A stretch of 64,000 nt of DNA from Flavobacterium fluviale (GTDB lineage: Bacteria > Bacteroidota > Bacteroidia > Flavobacteriales > Flavobacteriaceae), in NCBI RefSeq assembly GCF_003312915.1, contig NZ_CP030261.1, forward strand, positions 248,001-312,000, written 5' to 3'. Within the stretch, counting starts at the first letter, position 1; each line of letters starts with the position of its first letter. The notes below the pieces were generated by a model, which saw only the letters and a list, made by a program, of their open reading frames with translations, had not been told where the DNA came from and did not search any database. This document shows, piece by piece, positions 9,288 to 18,526 of the stretch. Both the position numbers and the translations under genes were made by a program.

Positions 9288-12200
9288 TTAAAATCCAACT
9301 TTAAGAGTCATTATAAATGATTTGCTTCCAGGATTATTAAAGTAATCTAATCCATTAATTTTTGAACCTGCACCTGTTAAACTAGTTTCCGGATCAACAC
9401 CTTTATAATTGGTATTTAACCATAAATTTCGACCTGTAAATGACAACTGCGCTGAATTAATCGCTGTAATTTTTTTCACATTAAAATCGTAACTCAAAGT
9501 AACATCACGGAGTCTTATCCAATTTACATCTGTTATGGCTTCTTCAGCAGCTCCTCCACCGTCACCTAAGTATTTTTGGTAATAATTTTTAGCTGATATT
9601 GCAATATTATTTGGAGTTCCATCTTCTTTCACACCATCAATAACATAACTATGCTCTCTATCTGCAGAAGCTTCAGAAACACCAAAATTGTGTAATCTTG
9701 CCAATGTACCATTATACACGGCACCGCCATGTCTAAAATCTAATAACCCTGACAAACTAACTCTTTTATAAGTAAATGTATTTCTTAAACCTCCTGTCCA
9801 TTTTGGAGCAGAATTACCTAAATTTCCTGTTTCTTCTGCTACTAACGGTAAACCATTAGATCCAATTATTTTTTGTCCATTTTCATCACGCTGCCATTTT
9901 GTACCATAAAAACTTCCTAATGGCTGTCCTTTAACAGCATAATATCCAATAGAACCAAAAGCAGTTTCAATAGAGATTTCATTTAAGTTTCCGTAAATAT
10001 CAGTTACCTTATTTTCATTTTTAGACCAATTCAAATTTACGTTCCATTGAAATGGTTTATTTTTTTGAAAAATATCATACCCAAGCTCTATTTCAATACC
10101 TTTATTAACTAATTCTGCTGCATTTTGATAAACTAATGCATAGCCACTTGATTGCGGTAATGGTAATTCTATTAATAAATCTTTAGATGTTTTGTAATAT
10201 AGATTTAAATCGAATGAAAGACGATTATCAAAAAACTTACTATTAAATCCAAGTTCATGTCCTAATACTCTTTCAGGTTTTAGCTGTTGATTTCCTAAAA
10301 CTCCAGAAACTCCCATACCGTTTACCCCGTTGTAAGGAAAACTTAGTCCATCTGTAAAACCATCTGTCATAAATGGCTGAGAAAATGTACTTATTGTGTA
10401 ATATGGCTGTGGAGCAATACCAACTTCTCCATATCCATAAGTCAATTTCATAAAGTTTACTGACTCTGGCAAATCGAAAGAGCTTGACAAAACCCATGAA
10501 GCGGAAGCTGCTGGAAATAAAGCGCTATTTGCGTCTGTTCCGTAAGTAGAAGACCATTCTTTTCTAAGCGATCCTGTAATAAAAAGTTGATTCTTAACAT
10601 CAAATTCTAATTGTCCAAACAAAGCTCTGGACATAATATTAGATTCTGCGTTTGATGCATACAATTGTGTCGCATTTGACAAATTATAAAGGTTTCTCAC
10701 AGCAAGATCTTTTCCTCGAGAAAAAACATCTGTGTTCTGAGAAGAACGTAAGTTAAGTCCTGCAGTATAATTTATTTTTAACCATTCTGATTTTAAAGGC
10801 AATAATCCTGTTGCTATAAAATCACCATAGAATTGTTTGTTATTAATATTATTAAAAGCAACTTCACCCATACCTGCAAGATTATCTCCATTAGATGAAA
10901 TAGCGTAAACTTGTTTTCTATAATCAGAATAAGTATCTATCCCTCCTTTTGCAGTAAAAGACAACCAATCTGCTGGTGAATAAGTAAGGTACATATTTCC
11001 AAAAACACGATTTACATCACTTGTCGCAGGATTTTCATTGACTGTAAAATATGGATTATCATACGAATTATAATAATTCATATTATTACCCTCTTCATCC
11101 TTATAGTTTCTTAGATCATAATTTGAAGGAGAACGAAGCAAACTTAACATTACGCCAGAAGAATTACTTCCATTTTGTGCCAATGTATTGGTAGTGTGAG
11201 TATATTGTAAGCTACCCCCTGTTTTCCATTTGTCATTTAGTTTCAGATCTCCAACAACTCTTAAAGTATTTCTTTTTAAACCTGTTTCAGGGATCATACC
11301 TGTTTGTGTAACATTACCGTAGGAGGCTCTATAAGTAGCTTTTTCATTCCCTCCATAAAAAGAAATGTTGTTTGTAAAAGTTAATCCTTCCTGAAAGAAA
11401 TTTTTAACATTGTTATACATCGGAATATTTAGCGACTCTGCCGAAGGCCCCCAGCTTTGAGGAGTATTTGGGTTTACAGCAGTTGCTGCAGCGCTAGTAC
11501 CTTGAACATATTTATTCTGTCTAGCCGGTAATTGACTTACATGATCAATTGCCAATGCAGTTGAGTAATCTATTCCTAAACCTTTTCCGTTTTTACCTTT
11601 TTTTGTTGTATAGATAATAACTCCGTTACCAGCTCTCTCACCGTATAATGCCGCAGCCGCAGGGCCTTTAAGTACTGATACACTTTCGATATCGTCAGGA
11701 TTAATATCCAAAGCACGATTAGAGTTGTTAATACCTGACAAGTTTGCATTAAATGGATTATCACCTGCACTTGTCTGACTTGTTGCATTATCAATAGGAA
11801 TACCATCAACTACAATTAGAGGATCTGAATTTCCTTTAATTGTGTTTACTCCTCTAATGATTATTTTACTAGAAGCACCTGGAGTTCCACCCGTACCTAT
11901 AACCTGAACACCAGCCGCTTTTCCTGCAAGCGCCTGCAAAACATTTTGTTCTCCAGATTTAGTTATTTCATCCGAAGTAATTTTTGAGACAGCGTATCCC
12001 AGTTTTTTTTCTTCTTTTTTAACCCCTAAAGCCGTCACCACAACCTCTTCTAGTTGTTCTCCTCCATCCTGCATCTTTACATTTACAGTAGACGAATTAC
12101 CTATAGTGATACTTTGATCTTTCATTCCCATGTAAGTAAAAACTAAAACATCACCTGTTTTTGCTTTTATCTTATACTTTCCATCAAAATCTGACTGCAC

Positions 12201-12353
12201 ACCATTATTTGTGCCTTTCACCAAAACATTTACTCCTGGAATTGGTCCAGCTGCATCCGACACTATTCCTGAAATTGTCTTTTCCTGCGCAAAAAATAAT
12301 TGCGTTGTAAAAACAAAAACCAGAATAAGTAATCCTTTAATTTTTCCTTTCAT
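9288..12353 (-). CDS. SusC/RagA-family TonB-linked outer membrane transporter
   Basis: A 1021-residue transporter with a signal peptide (1-22, ending FFA-Q). An N-terminal carboxypeptidase-regulatory-like domain follows (about 26-105, GIVSDAAGPIPGVNVLVKGT), then the SusC signature GVKKEEKKLGYAVS, a plug (about 115-250, with GVNTIKGNSDPLIVVDGIPI) and a long barrel ending in KVGF, with the usual terminal Phe. It imports the ligand bound by the adjacent SusD-like lipoprotein, using TonB energy. A likely own promoter lies just upstream. A separate promoter/terminator unit sits between it and the next upstream gene. Confidence 0.92.
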   Translation of the reverse strand: MKGKIKGLLILVFVFTTQLFFAQEKTISGIVSDAAGPIPGVNVLVKGTNNGVQSDFDGKYKIKAKTGDVLVFTYMGMKDQSITIGNSSTVNVKMQDGGEQLEEVVVTALGVKKEEKKLGYAVSKITSDEITKSGEQNVLQALAGKAAGVQVIGTGGTPGASSKIIIRGVNTIKGNSDPLIVVDGIPIDNATSQTSAGDNPFNANLSGINNSNRALDINPDDIESVSVLKGPAAAALYGERAGNGVIIYTTKKGKNGKGLGIDYSTALAIDHVSQLPARQNKYVQGTSAAATAVNPNTPQSWGPSAESLNIPMYNNVKNFFQEGLTFTNNISFYGGNEKATYRASYGNVTQTGMIPETGLKRNTLRVVGDLKLNDKWKTGGSLQYTHTTNTLAQNGSNSSGVMLSLLRSPSNYDLRNYKDEEGNNMNYYNSYDNPYFTVNENPATSDVNRVFGNMYLTYSPADWLSFTAKGGIDTYSDYRKQVYAISSNGDNLAGMGEVAFNNINNKQFYGDFIATGLLPLKSEWLKINYTAGLNLRSSQNTDVFSRGKDLAVRNLYNLSNATQLYASNAESNIMSRALFGQLEFDVKNQLFITGSLRKEWSSTYGTDANSALFPAASASWVLSSSFDLPESVNFMKLTYGYGEVGIAPQPYYTISTFSQPFMTDGFTDGLSFPYNGVNGMGVSGVLGNQQLKPERVLGHELGFNSKFFDNRLSFDLNLYYKTSKDLLIELPLPQSSGYALVYQNAAELVNKGIEIELGYDIFQKNKPFQWNVNLNWSKNENKVTDIYGNLNEISIETAFGSIGYYAVKGQPLGSFYGTKWQRDENGQKIIGSNGLPLVAEETGNLGNSAPKWTGGLRNTFTYKRVSLSGLLDFRHGGAVYNGTLARLHNFGVSEASADREHSYVIDGVKEDGTPNNIAISAKNYYQKYLGDGGGAAEEAITDVNWIRLRDVTLSYDFNVKKITAINSAQLSFTGRNLWLNTNYKGVDPETSLTGAGSKINGLDYFNNPGSKSFIMTLKVGF

Positions 12354-12378
12354 TATAGTTTATTTGAATTTAGGGGCG

Positions 12379-12408
12379 CAACTTATAAAATTAATTTAAT
12401 TTTAACAA
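12379..12408 (-). promoter_or_regulatory. Probable promoter of the susC-susD pair
   Basis: On the minus strand a TTG (12408-12406) is followed after 20 bases by TAAGTTG (12385-12379), one base short of the TAnnTTTG consensus. The predicted start of transcription would give a leader of about 20 bases before the susC ATG. Confidence 0.45.
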
Positions 12409-12472
12409 GAATTTATTTCTTTTTAACAAGTATTAATCAAATATTATTCCTACAAATAATAAAATAGAGAAT

Positions 12473-12502
12473 AAAAAAAACCGCCTAAAATTAATTAGAC
12501 GG
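12473..12502 (-). terminator. Orphan terminator upstream of susC
   Basis: An 8-bp stem with one G-U pair (12481-12488 with 12495-12502) is followed on the minus strand by eight T. No recognised gene ends here, because the next gene upstream has its own terminator at 12798-12826. It therefore probably ends a small transcript or attenuates one. Confidence 0.7.
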
Positions 12503-12690
12503 TTATCCTTATTTTATTTATTTCTCACTAAAAGGGTTACTAATTCAAAATAGTTAAAAAATGAATATAAGGAAGTATTGTGTATTCTTACATCTGTAAT
12601 TTAAGCGATGAGTGTTTAAAACTTATAACATTGTTTTTAAACAAGGTAGAAGTTATCATTTCAATGAGGCAAAAAAATACCATTATTTCA
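12473..12690 (-). ncRNA. Candidate small RNA (or tiny-ORF transcript) upstream of susC
   Basis: A -7 element TAATTTTG (12703-12696, minus strand) with a TTG 14 bases upstream (12720-12718) would start a transcript near 12690. The orphan terminator at 12473-12502 would end it, giving about 215 nt. The only notable ORF inside encodes about 31 residues from an ATG near 12676 with no family resemblance. The spacer is shorter than the usual 17-23 bases, which weakens the promoter. The unit is a candidate small RNA or leader element. Confidence 0.3.
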
Positions 12691-12798
12691 AAGTGCAAAA
12701 TTAACACGAAAAATCATCAATTCATATACTTAATTCTTATTTTGCTGAAAAATGTCTTATTCTGATACTTTTCATTTTTTTAGGGGCAGTTATAAAAC

Positions 12799-12826
12799 AA
12801 AAAAGCCGATAGTTAAACTATCGGCT
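12799..12826 (-). terminator. Terminator of the exported hypothetical protein gene
   Basis: A perfect 11-bp inverted repeat (12804-12814 with 12816-12826, core AGCCGATAGTT) is followed on the minus strand by a T run. It lies 43 bases past the stop of the gene at 12870-13580. Confidence 0.85.
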
Positions 12827-12869
12827 CAGCAGTCTTCTAAAGGTTAGAAACCCTTAATATAATATTATA

Positions 12870-13580
12870 TTATTTAGCTTCTGCGCACTCAGAATATGTG
12901 ATAACATGTTTTGTTAAATCTGTCCATTTTGGTTCTGGATTTGCAGAAATAATTTTCTCACAGCTTCCCCACAAAGGGACAAATTCTTTTTTATAGTCTT
13001 TTTTCTTTAATAAAAATGCTGGTGAATCTTTTTTAGCAACGTAGTAAGATTTAGCATCTCCTCCCACAAATTTTACACCGCCAACGCCTAATGATGTAGT
13101 TTCTTTAGCATAAGGATCACAGTATACTTTAAATTCTTTACTAAATCCAGGGTTTAAAAGCTGCATTAATAACTTTGAATTTTTCTTTTTAATCTTCACA
13201 TCAGCAGTTTCAAAGTAAGCATAACCTTGGTTTAAAAAATCTTGATTTAATTTTTCATCATTCCATTTTTTAAAGTCTTCAAGGAAATTAAGTTTTTTAC
13301 CTAAATTATCAAGCCCGCTTGGTGGTAAATACATAAACTTAATATCTTCTGGTTTCAATTTGTGTTTTTTGCCAGCTCCGTCTTGTAATTTAATAAATTC
13401 AATTAATCCTTTGTCTCTATCGATATCTTTGATAGTTCCGTTAATTTCAGTTCCATCAGCTAAAGTAATGTAAGCTGTTTTACTGTGTGAAAATCCATAA
13501 GATGGAGAAATTAAATCTTGTGCATTCATTGCTGTAAAAGCAAAAAACAGCATCATTAATAGTAAAGGTTTTTTAATCAT
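12870..13580 (-). CDS. Exported protein of unknown function
   Basis: A 236-residue protein from the ATG at 13580, chosen because it opens with a signal peptide (MIKKPLLLMMLFFAF, cleavage after AMNA). A longer reading from 13679 adds 33 charged residues that would hide the signal. Residues 35-80 (ITLADGTEINGTIKDIDRDK) look like a small beta-barrel or SH3-like strand set, followed by a Lys-rich region and three cysteines in the last third. I do not recognise the family. It is monocistronic with its own terminator. A 10-bp palindrome lies 57 bases before the ATG (13637-13660). Confidence 0.65.
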   Translation of the reverse strand: MIKKPLLLMMLFFAFTAMNAQDLISPSYGFSHSKTAYITLADGTEINGTIKDIDRDKGLIEFIKLQDGAGKKHKLKPEDIKFMYLPPSGLDNLGKKLNFLEDFKKWNDEKLNQDFLNQGYAYFETADVKIKKKNSKLLMQLLNPGFSKEFKVYCDPYAKETTSLGVGGVKFVGGDAKSYYVAKKDSPAFLLKKKDYKKEFVPLWGSCEKIISANPEPKWTDLTKHVITYSECAEAK

Positions 13581-13891
13581 GTTTTTGGGTTTAAAATTTT
13601 GCTTACTCTTACGATTTTCAGCTTCCTCGATTATTTTTTTAACATTAGTAAATGTTAAAACGCTTATATTCACTAGCATTTCAAGCTGTTATTATCACTA
13701 AATTTCTTACTGTAAACATAATTATAAAAAGCATATATCCAAATGATATTTACTCTTTTTTACACGAAAATTCACTCAGCAGAATTCATAACGTTTTGAT
13801 AATAATAATTTTTGTTATTCTTAAACCTTACCACAAAAAAAAAGAGCCGATAACTATTCAGTAATCGGCTCTTTGCACTATTTTTAAAAAT
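13581..13891. other. Intergenic region with a palindrome and the argS terminator
   Basis: This 311-base gap holds a perfect 10-bp inverted repeat with a 4-base loop (13637-13646 and 13651-13660, TTTTAACATT). It lies in the likely leader of the exported hypothetical gene and could be an operator or a leader hairpin. The argS terminator is near the far end. I see no other coding sequence here. Confidence 0.5.
13834..13874 (-). terminator. Terminator of argS
   Basis: An 11-bp stem (AAAGAGCCGAT, 13841-13851, with ATCGGCTCTTT, 13864-13874) is followed on the minus strand by nine T. It lies 18 bases past the argS stop. Confidence 0.88.
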
Positions 13892-15670
13892 TTACATTCT
13901 CTCTGGAACTTCTATTCCTAATAACTGGAATGCAGAGTTTATTACCTCAGCTACTTTTTGAGACAACTGCACTCTAAATATTTTTTTTGTCAAATCTACT
14001 TCACCTAAAATATGAACTGATTGATAAAACGAATTATATTCTTTGACCAAATCGTAAGTGTAATTCGCAATTAAAGCCGGGCTGTGATTTTGAGCCGCAT
14101 TCTGAATTACTTCTGGGAAAAGTTCGATTTGTTTCACCAATTCTTTTTCTTTTTCATGAAGTTCTTCTATTTCAGTTTTAGCAGTAAAATCAAAATCTGC
14201 TTTACGGATTATCGATTGAATTCTCGCGTATGTATATTGAATAAATGGCCCTGTATTTCCTGCAAAATCCACAGATTCTGCTGGATTAAACAAAATGCGT
14301 TTTTTAGGATCTACTTTTAAAATATAATATTTCAAAGCTCCAAGACCGATGGTTTTGTACAATTTTGCTTTTTCTTCGTCAGAATAGTAATCAAGTTTTC
14401 CTAAATCTTCTGAAATTTGTTTGGCTGTATCAGTCATATCCTGCATTAAATCATCTGCATCTACAACAGTTCCCTCACGGCTTTTCATTTTTCCAGAAGG
14501 TAAATCAACCATTCCGTATGATAAATGATATAAGCTTGAAGCCCAGTCAAAACCAAGTTTTTTCAAGATTAAGAATAGTACTTTAAAATGGTAATCCTGC
14601 TCGTTTCCTACAGTATAAACCATTCCTCCCACATCTGGCATATCTTTTACACGTTGAATTGCAGTTCCAATATCCTGCGTCATATAAACAGCAGTTCCGT
14701 CAGAACGTAAAACAATTTTACGATCAAGACCTTCGTCAGTCAAATCAATCCAAACTGAACCGTCGGGATCTTTTTCGAAAACACCTTTATCTAAACCAAC
14801 CTGAACAACATCTTTTCCTAATAAGTATGTGTTGCTTTCGTAGTAATATTTATCAAAATTAACTCCAAGATTTGTATAAGTAGTTGCGAAGCCTTCATAA
14901 ACCCACTCGTTCATTTTTTTCCAAAGCGAAATAACTTCTTCATCTCCAGCTTCCCACTTCTTAAGCATATCTTGCGCTTCGATAATAATCGGCGCTTGTT
15001 TTTTAGCTTCTTCTTCTGTTTTACCAGTTTCAATTAAACTGTTAATTTCTGCCTTATATGCTTTGTCAAATTCTACATAATATTTACCAACCAATTTATC
15101 TCCTTTTAAACCAGAAGATTCTGGAGTTTCTCCGTTTCCGAATTTTTCCCAAGCCAGCATTGACTTACAAATATGAATTCCTCTATCGTTGATAATTTGA
15201 GTTTTGTATACTTTTTTACCAGATGCTTTTAAAATTTCAGCAACAGAATATCCTAACAAATTGTTACGAACGTGTCCTAAGTGCAGCGGTTTATTGGTGT
15301 TTGGCGAAGAATATTCTACCATTACAGCTTTCTCCTCAGGATTTGGAGTTACATACCCAAATTGTTTATTATCTTTTATTCCGTTAAAGAAATCTAGATA
15401 ATAACTATCTGAAATTACAATATTCAGAAAACCTGAAACTACGTTAAAGCGCGCTACTTCAGAAACATTTTCAACTAGATAATTTCCAATTTTATTTCCC
15501 AATTCTGCCGGATTACTTTTAATCAATTTTAGCAGCGGAAAAATTACCATCGTGATATCGCCTTCAAACTCTTTTCTAGTAGTTTGAAACTCGATTTTAT
15601 CAACAGTAACATCAAATAATGCTTGTATTGCTTTTTGTATAGAAGGTGTAAGAATTTGTGGTAATGACAT
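13892..15670 (-). CDS. argS: Arginyl-tRNA synthetase
   Basis: A 592-residue class I aminoacyl-tRNA synthetase that charges tRNA-Arg. The N-terminal Arg-S domain (about 1-100) is followed by the HIGH-type motif in PNTNKPLHLGHVRNN (HLGH at 130-133). The KMSKS-equivalent loop is KMKSREGT (394-401). A C-terminal DALR anticodon-binding domain ends in LLGIEVPERM. Length and motif spacing are normal for bacterial ArgRS. A TATCTTTG -7 element lies 22 bases upstream of the ATG and a terminator follows, so the gene is monocistronic. Confidence 0.97.
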   Translation of the reverse strand: MSLPQILTPSIQKAIQALFDVTVDKIEFQTTRKEFEGDITMVIFPLLKLIKSNPAELGNKIGNYLVENVSEVARFNVVSGFLNIVISDSYYLDFFNGIKDNKQFGYVTPNPEEKAVMVEYSSPNTNKPLHLGHVRNNLLGYSVAEILKASGKKVYKTQIINDRGIHICKSMLAWEKFGNGETPESSGLKGDKLVGKYYVEFDKAYKAEINSLIETGKTEEEAKKQAPIIIEAQDMLKKWEAGDEEVISLWKKMNEWVYEGFATTYTNLGVNFDKYYYESNTYLLGKDVVQVGLDKGVFEKDPDGSVWIDLTDEGLDRKIVLRSDGTAVYMTQDIGTAIQRVKDMPDVGGMVYTVGNEQDYHFKVLFLILKKLGFDWASSLYHLSYGMVDLPSGKMKSREGTVVDADDLMQDMTDTAKQISEDLGKLDYYSDEEKAKLYKTIGLGALKYYILKVDPKKRILFNPAESVDFAGNTGPFIQYTYARIQSIIRKADFDFTAKTEIEELHEKEKELVKQIELFPEVIQNAAQNHSPALIANYTYDLVKEYNSFYQSVHILGEVDLTKKIFRVQLSQKVAEVINSAFQLLGIEVPERM

Positions 15671-16001
15671 GTAAACTTATTTTAAAGTGAGCAAAGATAC
15701 TGCTTATTCATCAATTACAGAAAATCAAAAACATATAAAATTCAAGAAAAGAATTTGAATTTGATAAAAAAGTCACATTTTCAATTGTTAAAATTATCAA
15801 AAAATCAAAACCATAATCTCTTACAAAACAGGGCATGACATTTTTTTTGTGTTTTTTTTCACAATTTCTTGTAACATATCAATCACAAAAGAGTCTTAAT
15901 AGAGACTTCAAATTCATTTTGAGGCAGCAAAAGAAAAAAAACAAAAAACTAACAAAAACAGAATCATCATCAATCAAATCAAAATAATCAACAAAGAAAT
16001 C
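15671..16001. other. Intergenic region between divergent argS and an outer membrane protein gene
   Basis: This 331-base AT-rich gap separates divergent genes. It contains the argS -7 element TATCTTTG (minus strand, 15699-15692). Toward the plus-strand gene there is only a weak -7 candidate, TCATTTTG near 15934. Nothing else stands out. Confidence 0.5.
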
Positions 16002-18422
16002 ATGAAATTAAAATTCTTTCTGTTCGCGTTATTGGGGATAATCGCAACAGCACAAGCTCAGAATACGGGAAGTGTTTCTGGAAAAATTACGGAAAAGTCA
16101 AATAGTGCACCTATTTCTTATGCAACTGTTTCACTTAAAGAAAATGGAAAAGTAGTTTCTGGCGTTAATACAGACGACAATGGAAATTTTTCATTTAAAA
16201 ATATTGCTTTAAAAAGCTACACAATCGAAATTCAATACATCGGATTTAGAAAATATATTGGATCTGTTATTTTAAGCGAAAACAAAAAAGCTGCAACTGT
16301 AAATGTTTCTCTTGAAGAAGAAGCAACACAGCTTCAAGGCGTAAATATTGTTGCCGAACGCTCTACAATCGAACAAAAAATCGATAGAAAAGTAGTTAAC
16401 GTTGGTAAGGATTTAACAACGGCTGGAGCTTCTGCATCTGACATTATGAATAATATTCCTTCTGTGAATGTCGATCAGGATGGAAAACTTTCGCTTCGCG
16501 GCAATGATAATGTTCGTGTCTTAATTGACGGACGCCCTTCTAATATTGACCCAGCGCAGTTATTGAAACAAATTCCTTCAACTTCTATCAAAAAAATTGA
16601 GTTGATTACAAACCCAAGCGCAAAATATAATCCAGAAGGAATGTCTGGAATTATTAATATTATTTTGCACAAAAATGCGAATACTGGTTTTAACGGAAGT
16701 TACAGCGGTGGAATCACTTTTGGAGAAACTGCCAAATACAATCAGTCTTTAGATTTAAACTACAAAACAGGAAAAGTAAATTTCTTTGGGAATGTGGGAC
16801 AAAACTTTGGAACGTATTACAATGATGGTTTTATCAAAAGATTTGACCAAGATATTGTTCAAAGAATTGACGTAATAAATGATAACGACTCTTATTTGTA
16901 TAAAATTGGGATGGATTATTTAATTGACGAACATAACACTTTATCTATTTACACCAACCAAAACAAGTCGAACGGAAAAGGTTTTGTGAATACTGATATT
17001 GACTATAATAATGTAACTAATTCTGATATTTCAAACATTTTTCAAAAATCAAGATATTGGGGACCAGACCAAGTAGGAACTTACAATTTAGCCTACAAAC
17101 ACATTTTCAAAAAAGAAGGTCATACGTTAGATTTCGAAGGAAACTACAGCGATAACAAAGAAACTCAAAATGCTTCTTTTGACACAAAAACAACTAATAT
17201 TGACAATACAAGTTCAGATTTATTGTATAATGATCTACTGAAAGGTACTCGAAAATTAACAACTTTAAATATCGACTACGTTAATCCTTTAAACGAGAAA
17301 ACAACTCTTGAAGCTGGAGCCGAAGCAAGGATCACAAGAACAGGTAATGACTACACTACAGGAAATCCATTAATTCCAGCTGCAAGTCAGAATTCTCATT
17401 ATACTTATGATACAGATATTTATTCTGCATATGTGACTTTTGGACAAAAATTCAAAAAATTCAGCTACCAAGTTGGCGCACGTTTTGAGAGTTATAAAGC
17501 TGCGGCTAACTTAAATTATGGTGAGACAACATTTGATGATGATTATATTACATTGTATCCATCTGCTTATTTGACCTACAATTTAAATGAGAAAAACACT
17601 TTACAATTCAGTTACAGCCGACGTGTTGACCGCCCAAGTTTAGAGCAGACTAAACCAATTCGTGAATTTGCTACTCCGCTGGTTACATCATTAGGAAATC
17701 CTGAATTAAGACCTCAGTTTACTAATTCTGTTGAAGTAAATTATACTAAAACACTTGAAAAAGGAAGTTTTACGGCGGGTGTTTTTGTAAGAAGCATCAA
17801 TGATCAAATTAGTAGAATTTTATATCCAGACCCAGCAGATCCAAATAAAGAAAAGCAGATTATGACTTTTACAAACTACGATCATAATACAGCTTACGGT
17901 TTTGAAGTTTCATTTAACTATAAAATCACAAAATGGTGGGATATTCAACCTTCTATAGACTTTTCAAGCATCAATCAAGAAGGAATTGTGTTTCAATACG
18001 ATCCTGCAGCAAACACAAGTAATCCTGTTGAAAGAAAAATTACTGTTGCAGCATTCAACGGACGTATGAATTCTAACTTTAAAGTAAATAAACGTTTGAG
18101 TTTCTTAGCTTTCGGATTTTACAGAGGCGCTGTAGACGGGCTTCAAAACAACAGTCACGAAATGTACAAAATGGATATTGGTTCTCGTTACACATTGTTA
18201 GATAACAAAATGAATATTAGTGTACGTTTCAATGACGTTTTCAACACTATGAAATATGCTTTTGATACAATGTATCCTTATCCTCAAACTGGGCAGTTTA
18301 CATGGGAAAGCCAAACAGTTTATGTGGGTTTAACCTATAACTTTGGTGGTGCAAAAATCAAAAACCTGCAGCGCAAACAAAGAGAAGACAATACGAATAA
18401 AGGTGGAGGCGGAATGTTTTAA
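16002..18422 (+). CDS. TonB-dependent outer membrane beta-barrel family protein
   Basis: An 806-residue outer membrane protein with a signal peptide (1-19, ATAQA-Q). A carboxypeptidase-regulatory-like domain (about 23-105, GSVSGKITEKSNSAPISYAT) is followed by a plug-like domain (about 120-225, with LSLRGNDNVRVLIDGRPS and PSAKYNPEGMSGIINIIL). The barrel belongs to the Bacteroidota outer-membrane beta-barrel family. Unlike SusC proteins it has no SusD partner. It ends in an unusual Gly-rich tail, GGGGMF, with a terminal Phe. The transported substrate is unknown. It is monocistronic, ending at a strong terminator shared with the convergent cutC gene. Confidence 0.87.
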   Translation: MKLKFFLFALLGIIATAQAQNTGSVSGKITEKSNSAPISYATVSLKENGKVVSGVNTDDNGNFSFKNIALKSYTIEIQYIGFRKYIGSVILSENKKAATVNVSLEEEATQLQGVNIVAERSTIEQKIDRKVVNVGKDLTTAGASASDIMNNIPSVNVDQDGKLSLRGNDNVRVLIDGRPSNIDPAQLLKQIPSTSIKKIELITNPSAKYNPEGMSGIINIILHKNANTGFNGSYSGGITFGETAKYNQSLDLNYKTGKVNFFGNVGQNFGTYYNDGFIKRFDQDIVQRIDVINDNDSYLYKIGMDYLIDEHNTLSIYTNQNKSNGKGFVNTDIDYNNVTNSDISNIFQKSRYWGPDQVGTYNLAYKHIFKKEGHTLDFEGNYSDNKETQNASFDTKTTNIDNTSSDLLYNDLLKGTRKLTTLNIDYVNPLNEKTTLEAGAEARITRTGNDYTTGNPLIPAASQNSHYTYDTDIYSAYVTFGQKFKKFSYQVGARFESYKAAANLNYGETTFDDDYITLYPSAYLTYNLNEKNTLQFSYSRRVDRPSLEQTKPIREFATPLVTSLGNPELRPQFTNSVEVNYTKTLEKGSFTAGVFVRSINDQISRILYPDPADPNKEKQIMTFTNYDHNTAYGFEVSFNYKITKWWDIQPSIDFSSINQEGIVFQYDPAANTSNPVERKITVAAFNGRMNSNFKVNKRLSFLAFGFYRGAVDGLQNNSHEMYKMDIGSRYTLLDNKMNISVRFNDVFNTMKYAFDTMYPYPQTGQFTWESQTVYVGLTYNFGGAKIKNLQRKQREDNTNKGGGGMF

Positions 18423-18450
18423 CCTCTTTTCTTAAACTAATTTTTAATAT

Positions 18451-18489
18451 TTTTTGAATAATTTTTGAATAATTTTTGAATAATTTTTG
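18451..18489 (+). repeat. 11-bp tandem repeat, 3.5 copies
   Basis: Three exact copies of TTTTTGAATAA plus a 6-base partial copy follow the outer membrane protein stop, directly before its terminator. The array could vary in copy number by slippage. Confidence 0.85.
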
Positions 18490-18492
18490 TAG

Positions 18493-18526
18493 AAAAGTCT
18501 GGAGATGCCACTCCAGACTTTTTTTT
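18493..18526 (+). terminator. Terminator of the outer membrane protein gene
   Basis: A 12-bp stem (AAAAGTCTGGAG, 18493-18504, with CTCCAGACTTTT, 18511-18522) runs into eight T. The T run overlaps the stop codon of the convergent cutC gene (18525-18527). Confidence 0.9.

Noticed and set aside
12580..12765. Plus-strand open frame of 61 codons upstream of susC
   Set aside because: It is AT-rich, has low-complexity composition and lies opposite the better-supported minus-strand promoter/terminator unit.
13581..13679. Longer N-terminus for the exported hypothetical protein
   Set aside because: The extra 33 charged residues would precede and bury an evident signal peptide; the ATG at 13580 is preferred.
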